64,000 bases of DNA from Sipunculus nudus. Lineage: Eukaryota > Annelida > Sipuncula > Golfingiida > Sipunculidae. The position numbers and the translations under genes were made by a program. The notes under the pieces are model-generated. The model had not been told where the DNA came from. It did no database searches and saw nothing but the letters and a program-made list of their open reading frames with translations. The DNA lies in the NCBI GenBank assembly GCA_026874595.1, contig CM049318.1, positions 51,364,750-51,428,749 on the forward strand, read 5' to 3'. Shown here in pieces: positions 1 through 10,039 of the stretch (within the stretch, counting starts at the first letter, position 1; the number at the start of each line of letters is the position of its first letter).

Positions 1-1292
1 AACTACTAACCATTTAAATCTGGTGTAATTACTTGGCAACCAATGAGTGAATAACTTTGACCTGCAACCTTTAACCTCCTGACCAGCTGACCCCAAAATC
101 AATCAGTTATTTCTTCAAGCAAAAAGACCCATAAATATGAAGTTTGGATCAAATTGAGTGATGCATAGATGTGGCATGGGTTGAACAGTTTCACCAGAAA
201 TATGTTCACAAACATTTAGAACAATCAAGTATTGTGGCCTTGACCTCTGACTTTTTGAACTCGACATCAATAGGCTTCTTCCCCTATTGGTAGGTAAGCC
301 ATATATGTCAGATATAGGTATAGATTGAAATGTTTGCCTGAAAATGTCTCCACATTAGAAGAGGGTGCGGTGAACTTGACCTTTGACCTCAAAATCAACA
401 GGTCTGTTCCCCTGTTGGCAGAGAATCGATATCAGTGCTGGAAGGTTTGGAATAAAAAGTCTAGCTTGAAATGTGTCCACAACCTTTTAAAAAAATATGT
501 TCACAAGCATTTAGAACAATATTGTGACCTTGACCTTTGACCTTTTGAACTCAACATCAATACGCTTCTTCCCCTATTGGTAGGTAAGCCATATATGACA
601 GATTGAAAGTATAGATTGAAAAGTTTGCCTGAAAATGACTCCACGCAAGAAGAGGGGCTGTGAACTTGACCTTTGACCTCAAAATCAACAGGTCTTTTCC
701 CCTGTTGGCAGAGAAGCGATATCAGTGCTGAAAGGTTTGGAATGAAAGGTCTAGCTTGAAATGTGTCCACAACCTTTTCAAAGAAGTGGATCCTGTGACC
801 CTGACCTTTGACCTTGTGACCTCAACATCTATAGGATTCTTCTCCCACTTAGAAGGTGAGCTATATGTGAAAGATCAAAGAATTGGGATGAAAGGTTTGG
901 CTTAAAATGCATCCACAGGCTTTTCAAAGAAGTTGGTTCTGTGACCTTGACCTTTGACCTTGTGACCTCAAAATAATTATAGTTCTTCCCCTGTTGTTAG
1001 GTGAGCTGTATGTGAAAGATGGAAGGTTTGGGATGAAAATTTTGGCTAAAAGAATTATTTTTGGGGGGGGTGCAAACACACCCCATAACTTCGAGAATAT
1101 AGGTCGCAGTGACCTAATTTCAGGTTTGCAAGGAGATCTTTTTATAACCTCTAAGACTGCATAGGGTTTATGGCCCTAGCCCCTACGGTTACGATTTGTG
1201 CCCTGCTAACGGCCGGACGGACAGACGGAAGGACGACGGACAAAGACCCATCGCTATAGCCCAGCATGACTGAAAGTCAGCTGAGCTAAAAA
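1..1292 (-). repeat. Satellite-bearing element, AGCTGA family, minus strand (left-edge copy)
   Basis: The 1260-1292 end carries a hairpin-like TGACTGAAAGTCAGCTGAGC followed inward by a (GGACGGACAGAC)-type stretch. The same terminus is seen at 15.1, 30.7, 43.0 and 53.0 kb. Inside is a tandem array of about 145-bp units, each with the core TGACCTTTGACCT (377, 531, 667, 802, 948). The other end lies beyond base 1, in the NFX1 intron. No coding sequence is visible. Confidence 0.7.
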
Positions 1293-1352
1293 CTGTAGAC
1301 ACCATGAGAGCCATACAGACCTAAACACATTTTTCTAGTTAAAAATTTGAAA

Positions 1353-1850
1353 GCTGTCTTTCTTTTTCACTTTTAGTGATAACCTTGGAACCACACCAGT
1401 TTACAATCAGATTTTTTTCCCATTATAAATGTGAATGTTGTCTTTGTTTTTTCACTTTAGTGATTACCTTGGAGCCACACCAGTTTTACAATGTAACAAC
1501 TTTTTAAAATTATTTTTAAAATCCAGTGATGTATCAGGTTTTCCTTCCCAATATAAATGTGAATGCTGTCTTTCTTTTTCACTTTTAGAGATAACCTTGG
1601 AACCACACCAGTTTACAATCACTTTTTCTTTCCCTTTACAAATGAGAATGCTGTCTTTCTCTTTCAGTTTAACTGATAACCTTGAAACCACACCAGTGCT
1701 TATCAGGTTATTTTTCCAGTTAAAAGTGTCTCTGCTGTCTATTTTTTTCACTTTTAGTGATAACCTTGGAACCACATCAGTTTACAAGAAGGTTTACACT
1801 CACATTTTCTTTCCCATTTCAAATGTGAATGCTGTCTTTCTTTTTCTTAC
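1353..1850. repeat. Intronic minisatellite abutting the NFX1 RING exon
   Basis: Five to six diverged units begin GCTGTCTTTCTTTTTCAC and continue TAGTGATAACCTTGGAACCACACC, with starts near 1353, 1437, 1567, 1651, 1735 and 1831. Spacings are 84, 130, 84, 84 and 96 bp. The last partial unit runs directly into the splice donor of the NFX1 RING exon. Confidence 0.75.
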
Positions 1851-2012
1851 CCTCCACAGTGGCATTTGGTGAGCGTGCCCACTTCTTAACACAGCGTAGA
1901 TGAAACACGTGGTAACAGTTCTGACAGTTCCACACCGCATGTTCACAACGAACGATATCACAGCAGACCATACACTCATAAGTGTTGTTACTCAGCTGCT
2001 CAACAAGGCTCC
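1851..2012 (-). CDS. NFX1: NFX1 exon encoding the RING-CH finger
   Basis: This 162-bp exon is bounded by a CATTTTAG acceptor and a GTAAG donor. It encodes 53 full codons with one Cys-rich cluster: two CxxC-type pairs, a CYHVFHLRC core and KKWARSP. This is the NF-X1-type RING-CH finger, implicated in ubiquitin ligation. The next expected exon (Trp-Arg-Cys-Pro-x-Cys) is not found between 1 and 1850. Confidence 0.93.
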
Positions 2013-3785
2013 CTAAAATGTAAATATCAGTAACACTTCACTTAATGCTCAAGTATCATCAAAACCATAAAACAATATTAATATGATAACATTTTACAAA
2101 TTCTTTAAAAATTGAATACGATACAATTTTTAGAATATCATTTCTTAATACGTTTTAAAGATATCTTTATCAATTTTCCATATTAGAAAGTGACAGTCAC
2201 AAAATAATATAGTTTAAAGAAATCAAGCTCTGTCAAGTAATATGAGACAGAAATTTTCTTCTAAATACATGATCATACCTCTGCCAGAAAGGTATTATGC
2301 TTTTCTCTTGGTTCATTGGTTGGCTGGTTTGTCTGTCAATGTTAACAAATTAACACCAAACATTATGAATAGATTTTAATGGAATTTTAAGCAGAGTTAG
2401 AAGAACATCCAAAGAATGATCTGTTAAATCTGCATCAGCTTAATATATATATTAATTTCAAAGGACTGTATACCATTGTGATAGGGGTTGGTTCTTTGTC
2501 CAAATAGCAGAGGCCCCATTCATAGGATTCGGGTAGCATGAATCTTATAACCTGACCAGGTGAACTGTTGTCACTGAAGCATGATACTGTATGAACATGA
2601 ACTACACATAAAAGCTTCATTAGGGATTCTGGCAGGGGTGTCTGGGTAGTTATATGACTGCACTCATCTAGTTGTCTACTCCAGGAGGGTATGCATCAAT
2701 TCCCATTTGTGTGTTTGTTCACAACATAACTCACCCATTTATGAACTGCATCATGAAATTTTAAGGGCATTTCCTATTTGGGCCCTTAAAGAATAGATTA
2801 GATTTTTGGTGTAGATCTGGCACATGAAACAGATTCATGAACATCCAAGAATATTCTTAAGTGAATAGTCACTTGGGCATGAATGAACCACGGTCCACTG
2901 AGTCTGTCCAAAATAAATAAATGCAAACAAAGGTTAAGGAGCATCCCTTGATAGGGACCCCCAACATGGCAGAGGCTAGCATTTCACAAAATGCAGCTTT
3001 CTAGTTATAAACTATATTATTTCTTACCTCTTTGGGACTCATCATCAACTTGTTTCTGTGGTGCCCTCTGGTGGCGGAATTTATTACCACCACGACTGTA
3101 GACTTTCCTCCCTCCTCTTCCTCTCCCTTGTGACACAGAACCATTATAACTGACAGTATCTGTTGAATTCTGAGTCACATGACCTGACCTTTCATGACCT
3201 TGGGTTGACCTTCTGGCCTGAGCATTTTGTCCTTGACCTTGACCATTCCTTGTACTGTCATCATTGAACTCCCTAGAATCATTATTTCTGTCCAATTCTG
3301 GATGACCTTGTGTTAAGTCACCATATTTATTTTTATTTCCACGTAATTTCCTAGAGTAGCCATAATTTTCTTGCCTACCACTACCTGGTTGGCTGTCTCT
3401 TGATTCAAAATTATGTCTAGGTTCATAATACTGATGGTGATCTTGATGATGAAAATTTCCTCTACCTCTGTGACCTTGACTTCTGTAACCGCACCTCTTC
3501 TGACTTCTGCCCCCTTGACCTCTTCTGTGACCTCTTTGTTGGTATATACCAGGATCCATCTGTTGCTGGTACATCATATGTGGGTCTTGGTAATACATCT
3601 GATTTTGGGTGGGATAATAATAATAATCATTTGCATAATGATATGGCTGGAAATCAAGACGACCTTGCGCATGACCTTGATGTCTCCCTGGTACAAATTC
3701 TGTTGCTTGTGCATTTAGCACTGTATGCCTTTCTTCTGTGTTTGGTTTGGCTGCCATTTCTTGAATTTTTTGTGCTTTGTTTTCT
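1851..3785 (-). CDS. NFX1: NF-X1 transcription/RNA regulator, 5' part (partial gene)
   Basis: Two minus-strand exons (3785-3028 and 2012-1851) join in phase through a split Gly codon. The first probable Met is at 3757. Residues 14-23 read [10 protein letters not shown], a PAM2 motif of the kind that binds the MLLE domain of poly(A)-binding protein. A Tyr/Gln/Arg/Gly-rich region follows. The second exon encodes [17 protein letters not shown] and then the rest of a C4HC3 RING-CH finger ending KKWARSP, which matches the family signature closely. Animal NF-X1 proteins next carry a long array of NF-X1 zinc fingers and an R3H domain; these must lie beyond base 1. The family acts in the nucleus as an X-box repressor and, through PAM2, on cytoplasmic mRNA. 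No in-frame stop lies between the 3785 acceptor and the Met, so an upstream coding exon cannot be excluded. Confidence 0.9.
2013..3027. other. NFX1 intron
   Basis: AT-rich intron sequence. Around 2281-2400 and 2640-2960 there are diverged repeat-like passages (opening with gcagagg or gccagaaagg and a gtttgtctgtcaatg-type stretch). No other exon or RNA gene is seen. Confidence 0.6.
3028..3785 (-). CDS. NFX1: NFX1 exon with start codon, PAM2 motif and RG-rich region
   Basis: The exon follows an acceptor (GTTTCAG) and ends AGA G before a GTAAG donor. The ATG at 3757 has G at -3 and G at +4, a good animal start context. It encodes about 243 residues rich in Gln, Gly, Arg, His and Tyr, with the PAM2 motif near the start. 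Repeated Gln-Gly-His or Gln-Gly-Gln triplets are encoded by CAAGGTCA-like words. Confidence 0.85.
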
Positions 3786-4424
3786 CCTGAAACATTGAAT
3801 TATTTGTTCATATTAATGGTACAAAATCATTAGCAAAAAACAAAGGAATTGTTCCCCGCTTCTTCCTTCAAGTCAATGATGATTTTCAAGTCTGTGTGGA
3901 CTAAGTGGAAATAGTTTTTTAACCGTGCTCAACAAATGGTGGCACCTTGCAGTTACTGCAAAAAAGTATTTAGGAAAGTTATCGCACAGAAACAAAAATC
4001 TGTCAGATGCCAGACAGAGGGAACAAACAGACAGACAAACCAAAATTAATGTCCCCCTTTCCTTCCAGGAATCACGGGACAATAATTTATGGATTCTCTT
4101 ATGATATTAGTTCATTTGTGCTGAATCAATTAATGTTAAAGAGGCCCAATCACCTATAAAGCATGTTGAATTAACACGAAAAATAGCTTCTTCCCTTTAA
4201 AATCATTCTGTACCCGCCAAAATATTGCCTTGAAACCATCTGTTTACACCTGTAAACGAGTGTTAAAAACAGTATTATGTTCGTTGGGCCGTGCGTATCG
4301 TGGAGCCATAACGTGTCAATCAGGAGATGCTTTAACTGACTTGGCCAAAAAAAGTAATACATGTTCCTGGGGGCACAAACATCATGTGTTGAAGTTCATA
4401 TTTGGACCTAAGGTTACATGGCCT
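3786..4424. other. Upstream region of NFX1, no exon identified
   Basis: NFX1 must have a further 5' exon because 3785 is a splice acceptor, but no convincing one can be picked here. The 4230-4562 stretch is open in one frame but belongs to the repeat described next. Confidence 0.5.
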
Positions 4425-4872
4425 TGTTATGGTAAACAGAAGCACGTGGACTGTGTTTACCAACACGCAGAACCATATAACAAGGTGTTAAACAGCTGTG
4501 TGCGAGGTACTGAGACTGTGTGCTGGGATGGTTTTGCTGGGAAGCTTTTGTATAAACTATAAAGCAAAACTGGACTGATAGTGTTGAAGAATAGGCATAG
4601 TATTATGTCCCTTTCATTTCATTAGTACATTTAGCAGGGACCTAAAACATACAAGGTATTATAATACCTTTGCCTGAAATAGTTTGAATGATATACATAT
4701 GCATTATAGCATGACATTAGACTATTAGGACTGAATACAAAGGTTTCCCAGCAAAACCATCTTGGTACATAAACTTACTCAACTCCAGTTCACCAGTTTT
4801 ATACATTGTTATGATTCTGTGTGTAAGTAAACACAGTCCATGTGTTTCTGTGCACTGTAACAAGACTACATG
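4425..4872. repeat. Inverted pair of an interspersed repeat
   Basis: The reverse complement of 4430-4560 (CCCAGCAAAACCATC, then GTAAACACAGTCCA) matches 4745-4860 in the same order. About 180 bp separate the arms. Further diverged copies occur near 25650-25750, 55172-55200 and 58525-58645, so this is a dispersed family with two copies facing each other here. Confidence 0.6.
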
Positions 4873-5261
4873 CCAAGAGGTCCAACCTTGCCAGGTAACA
4901 TTTGGTTATACTGGTATACAAACAAATTTGAAAATTTGAATGTATCAGCTAGATTATTGGGTCTCAGAAACTTATGTTACATATAACTGATTGCTGTCTG
5001 ATAAATGGGATATATAAGGTACCTATACACATTACATATGTATCAAGATGTGCAAGATTACAAAATGTCACATGATACAGTACATTTAAATCAACTGATG
5101 GTCCTGATCACTGGTAAGGAGGATCTGTTGTAACTCCATCATCAATTTCCATTTTAACTTATGTGGTCTGGGCACGGACATGGGTACAGGCACAGATAGG
5201 TTTAGTTAGACCTACAACAGGTCAAGGATTAGATTAGTTAACTATTTGTTTTTTTTTTAAT

Positions 5262-7010
5262 CTCGTTTATTAACGTTGGCACATTTTTTATCCTTTGAAC
5301 TCGCAGAGTTCAGTTGTTGGCATCCTCCCAAGTGGAAGTTGTATATATGCTTGACAGAGACAAAGCAATATCTGATTTTATTCAGAGTACCGTAAAATCT
5401 CCACTTAAAACCGCACTTCTGATTAAAACCGCACCCAGACTTTGCCGAAACCCCAGGTGAGACACCGCGAGGGGCTCAAATACTAAGAACCTCCCTTTAA
5501 AACCGCACCAACTTTCGCTACGGATTGATTTGACAAAAGACACAATCAAGCTATCATCTAGAAATGAACACGCGTAGGTTGCGACTCAGCCAATCCTGTC
5601 CACTTTAAAATTCCTTGGGCATTTTATTCAAACACATCAAAACACTTTTTTTGCAGGTTCACTGAAGCATGGAGTTTGGGAAGACCTAAGGGCCGGTGAA
5701 CCTCCACATGTTAATACAGATTCAATATGCCGTGCCGTATTCTTGTTTGCTTCTGATTTTCCATTATATTTTAGAAAAATATTCTGCTGATCCATTTCAA
5801 GTCACTGTATATTTTAAGTCTTAAAGGAATATTTTGAAATCTTAATCTATGATGAAAATTCCATTTTCTTGAATTACTCGGAAGATTCGAATAATTTTCA
5901 TACCGCTTACTTCGGTATTATCATCGTCACATCGTACATTGACATCGCTCCATGTCACAATTTGCTGGTGCGTTTGAAAACATCGCTGGTCAACTTAACT
6001 AAGTATAAAAGTAACTGATGTTACCTTTTAAAGATACGCACATATAGAAAACATGACACGTGAAAACGAATGATTTTTTAGTAAAATTAAAGTGGCCAGT
6101 CGGGGTAAGCAGGTTTTTTTCTTGAAGAAAGTTTCCGTGTCGGGAGCCGTTTTGTCAAGGCAGCGTTGCGCAAGGCACGCTGGGACGGGATAGGTGGCTG
6201 TTCTGTTAACCACCCATCGAGTACAGCCGTTCAAAATATTCTTAACAGAAGCATTTCAGCACTCAATCTTAATTTTAAAATGAACGTCCGCCATTGTGCG
6301 ACCCTTTACGTCTCAGTTATTTATTCATTTTATGTTTCAAACGTTGCTAAATAATGCCGCAAACGGGTTTAAAGTAGGCATTTATTTCAATTTTGCTTGG
6401 CAATGCCCAACGAAGTGGGCCGCTGTGTTGCAGTAGGGGTGTTATAAACGTATTATTTGGTGACAATTACCAAGATTTTTATAACAATTTATGTATCGCA
6501 TCATAGATAATCAGCAACATTTAATTTGAAAATAACAAATAATCATAAATAATAAATTTACACACGGCATCCATGCATGCGAGACTGCTGCTATGGGCGG
6601 CCTTCGAAAATCGCGATATTATTGCCGGCCAATAAAAACGATGTCTGCCGGGAAGATATTCAGGAAACCCTTCCAGGAAAAACCGCACAATGCTTTCAGG
6701 AAAACAACCTAATTTCAAGATTTTTAATTTCTTGATTAAACCGCGGTTTTAAGTGGAGATTTCACGGTAAGTGCCCATACTTTCTTATATACTGATCATT
6801 CAGCACAAGTTTTGGTCCCAACGGAGTCTAAGCATCTGTATCAATGATAATATCTTGGGATTCTTTGGTTTCCTCATGCTACTCAAGGCATATACTTAGG
6901 CTTTGCATGTATCTGTGCAAACTTACATAGTATAAACCCTCCCTGCCAGAGGATGTAGTGCTTGACACTTGTTCACTATATGTCAGCGCCACCGACTAGC
7001 AATATTCTGA
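5262..7010 (+). repeat. Host repeat copy 1, interrupted by a DNA transposon
   Basis: 5262-5389 and 6768-7010 are together collinear with 7255-7310 and 7500-7780. Shared words include TTTTTTATCCTTTGAACT, GACAAAG(C/T)AATATCTGA, and AGTGCCCATACTTT followed by ACTGATCATTCAGCA. Copy 1 is split by the element at 5390-6767; copy 2 is not. Confidence 0.75.
5390..6767. mobile_element. Non-autonomous TA-flanked DNA transposon (Tc1/mariner-like)
   Basis: The ends are inverted repeats of about 25 bp with one mismatch: CCGTAAAATCTCCACTTAAA on the left and CCGTGAAATCTCCACTTAAA on the reverse complement of the right, both continuing ACCGC. TA flanks both sides (5388-5389, 6768-6769), and the uninterrupted paralogue near 7546 has a single TA. 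Subterminal AAAACCGCAC words recur near both ends. The 1378-bp interior has no transposase reading frame. TA duplication fits Tc1/mariner or pogo. Confidence 0.85.
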
Positions 7011-7254
7011 CAATTTCTGTGATGGGGCTACATAAATAGTTCAAATACTAGTCTGCCACATACCGACTCCATTTATCTGTGATATGGAGTCCGACCGTCT
7101 AGTGGTGAGAGTTCACCCTGCCGTACATGGAGGGACCTTTAACATGAATTACCACTGCTTGTTGTGTGATAGAGAAACAATCTTGTATTTTTATATAGAA
7201 ATAAACTTTTTATGTATCAAATTTAATCGATATATCACCTTTATGTGCGCCTGT

Positions 7255-7790
7255 AAATGTTTTTTATCCTTTGAACTGCCAGGGTTCAGTTGTTGCATGC
7301 CAACTGGACACCCCCGGAAAAAGAATCCCATGCAAATTAGGTGGGCAATCTATGCAAAAGATGAATTCAGGGGGGCTTTTCCCAGGAATGCCAGTGCCTT
7401 GCACTTGGATAGACCACATTTTCATAAGCATCCTACCCATCATACATCGCTTGTGGTCAATGATGCTAATTTCCTATTGGCTGTTCCAACTTGAAGGCTC
7501 CAGCAGCCCGACGAAGACAAAGTAATATCTGACTTCACTGAGAGTAAGTGCCCATACTTTATTACATACTGATCATTCAGCAAAAGTTATGGTCCCAACA
7601 GATCGAGTCTAAGCATCTGTAACAATTATAATATGTGGAGTTTGTTTGGTGTCCTCACGCTTCACAAGGCATATACATGTCTGAGGGTTTGTACGGATCC
7701 GTACAAACTTGGATAGTATAGACTCTCCCCGCCAGAGGCTGCAGCCCTTGTATTGTTTACTATATATGTCAGTGCTTCAAGACTGCAGCA
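7255..7790 (+). repeat. Host repeat copy 2 (uninterrupted)
   Basis: Diverged second copy of the 5.3-7.0 kb host sequence. Between 7310 and 7495 it has extra sequence not seen in copy 1. It contains the 22-bp palindrome at 7687-7708. Confidence 0.65.
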
Positions 7791-8509
7791 ATTCAAATAC
7801 AAGTTGTTCATTGAAGATTTGAATAATTTTATGCTATAAATGTGTGATATACTTTGAACATTAACTAAATGAGCCAATAACAATGTTTTGTGCATATCGT
7901 GAGAAACCGGTATGACAACTATGGATTTATATAATAAACTTAACGTATAGAATTAGGAGCTTGAGTGTGTCTCAAGTCAAGTGAAGACCGAACTCATTTG
8001 TCCACACCAAGGCAAGATCAAAAGTCAAGGCCATACTCACGTCTTTTCAGTTCTGCCACCTTGCGCTTGCAGTCGGTTTATGGTCAGCTGTCAGACTCTT
8101 GGTTCGTATAGGTATGGTCAGGTGACGAAATAAGGTTATATTTAGAAACTCTGCGATTGTGAAATTCTTCTTCTGTCGTTGCCTGTCAAGTACTTTGCGA
8201 CACGGGATACCCCTCACGTGGACTCTAATTACCATATATGGAACGGAATCCCCACTCTCCAAGCAGAAACAGATCTGTTACTTATAGACTGGTTTCTTTC
8301 TTTCTCGTTTTGGAACGCCAGTGGTTTGCTTGGGAACAAGGCTATCGTTTTCTGATGCAACAAGAGTGAAACTGACCATTAATTACCTGTAAATAGACCT
8401 GTGCTTGTATTCATGTATGTATATAATTGATTTATGAATTTAGGATTATATTAAACTGCCGTTTGATGCCATCGATAAACGTTCGGTTCCAACCATTTTA
8501 TCAAGATAT

Positions 8510-8516
<7 letters not shown>
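7791..8516. other. No feature recognised
   Basis: AT-rich sequence with short open frames only. No coding signature, RNA gene or clear repeat boundary. Confidence 0.5.
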
Positions 8517-8573
<57 letters not shown>

Positions 8574-8597
8574 TATATAGGCCTATATTTATATAGG

Positions 8598-8645
<48 letters not shown>
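8517..8645. repeat. (TA)n microsatellite with two TAGGCCTA inserts
   Basis: A long AT dinucleotide run interrupted by TATAGGCCTATA at about 8576 and 8593. Open frames across it are artefacts of the repeat. Confidence 0.95.
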
Positions 8646-8648
<3 letters not shown>

Positions 8649-8875
8649 AGCGGGGCAGCAGCAATAATAAATTTGGTCTTTTTTAATTAATATTTATTTT
8701 AATTTTTTATCTACTTATTTAATTATTCTGGGATTATATCATCCAATATCTCCATTAAGAGCAAAATTTGTGTACACCTTAAAAATAAATCATTGCTCTC
8801 TGTTGTATTTTGTCACATGACTGTGCTTTTTAAAATCACCGTATTCCAGAGGCATATTCAATTACTGGGGCAACA

Positions 8876-9790
8876 CTATATAGTAAATGTGTCTAATGTT
8901 ATATTTTTATATTGTTTAATTTTAGATATTAATGCTCCAAGAGCCCTCGAACTTGCCTCGTCAAGTTTTATCGCATTATAATCAAAATCCATGAATTCAT
9001 ATAACCAAAATCCTAAATATTTATATTCAAATACCTTATCTAATAACTGACTGTCATACGTAAACTAAAAAAAAAAAAAATCTGTTCGCTTTACCTTTAT
9101 TCCTGATATGCATAACATTATTTTTGTTGATGTTTACTTTCAGATGCCAAAATGCACCAACTTTCAAGAGCATTCAAGTTTGCAGCTCAGCTTCGGATTC
9201 TGCGATTAAAGCTAAATCGTCTGCATACAAAAATATGCATACAGTTTTACCAATAATTCTTACGCCAACATTTTCAGATTTTCCACTAAGTCATTATAAA
9301 AAAGATTGAAACGTGTAGGAGATACAGGATCTCCTTGCCTGACACCACTAGGCACATAGAACCAATCAGTATTAACAGATTCATTAATTCTAACATATGC
9401 CTTAGTGTGCTTATATAGAGATTTTATGGCATTGTATATTTTCCCATAAATATTCCATTCCAGGAGGCGATAGAGTAAGAGAGACCTGTTTATCCAATCT
9501 AACACCTTTTCAATGTCGACCAGTGCAATAAATATATCTTTTCTTTGTACCAGATTATTTCTTATTATACAAGTTAAAGAGAAAATAAGATCACAACAAG
9601 AATGATTCCTCCTAAATCCATTTTGTTTATCTGCAATTATATTTAACATGTCACAATATTTCACAAGTCTTCTCTCCAAGACTGATGTATAAACTTTACC
9701 AGTACAAGAAAGGAGACTTAATTATTCCCCTATAACGTAATGGTGTATAAGGATCTTTGTTGGTTTTAAAATACGCTCCATAAGAAGCGG
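8876..9790 (-). pseudogene. Non-LTR retrotransposon reverse transcriptase remnant
   Basis: Minus-strand reading gives, in order: LLSCTGKVYTSVLERRL, ADKQNGFRRNHSCCDLIF, DIFIALVDIEKVLDW (normally AFD), VPSGVRQGDPVSPTRFNLF, FLYADDLALIAESEAEL (catalytic YADD near 9220), KVNINKNNVMHI, and KYLGF-like followed by ALGALISKIK. These are palm and thumb motifs of a CR1/RTE-like LINE reverse transcriptase. It is dead: a one-base shift lies just before the YADD segment (near 9272), a TGA follows it near 9173, and a further shift lies near 9725. Neither endonuclease nor 3' tail is visible. Confidence 0.85.
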
Positions 9791-9848
9791 CTATGCTCAA
9801 CTATTCGCTACACTACGCGCTGCAATAAACGCCGGTGATGTTCAGGTT

Positions 9849-9867
9849 TGGCCACCAGGTGGTGCTG
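9849..9867 (+). promoter_or_regulatory. CTCF-consensus-like site
   Basis: TGGCCACCAGGTGGTGCTG matches 16 of 19 positions of the vertebrate CTCF core consensus (TGGCCACCAGGGGGCGCTA). CTCF and its motif are conserved across bilaterians. It lies between the LINE remnant and LTR-like sequence, so it may be repeat-borne. Occupancy is unknown. Confidence 0.35.
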
Positions 9868-10039
9868 TCTCTGTGGAATCCCCCCTGCATATAATATTTA
9901 ACCAATCACATTAATAGCAGATATCACCCGCACAATCGGATTATTTTAGAGGTACAGGTCACTTTACACTGCAGTGGAAAGCGCTTGGTAGCATAGACTC
10001 CCTCCTCCCGGATTCGTTTAATTAGTATCATGCACGTTT

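Noticed and set aside
7084-7494. 136-codon plus-strand open frame
   Set aside because: Overlaps the duplicated host repeat, with no conserved protein features.
8427-8690. Open frame with long Tyr-Ile runs
   Set aside because: Translation of a (TA)n microsatellite.
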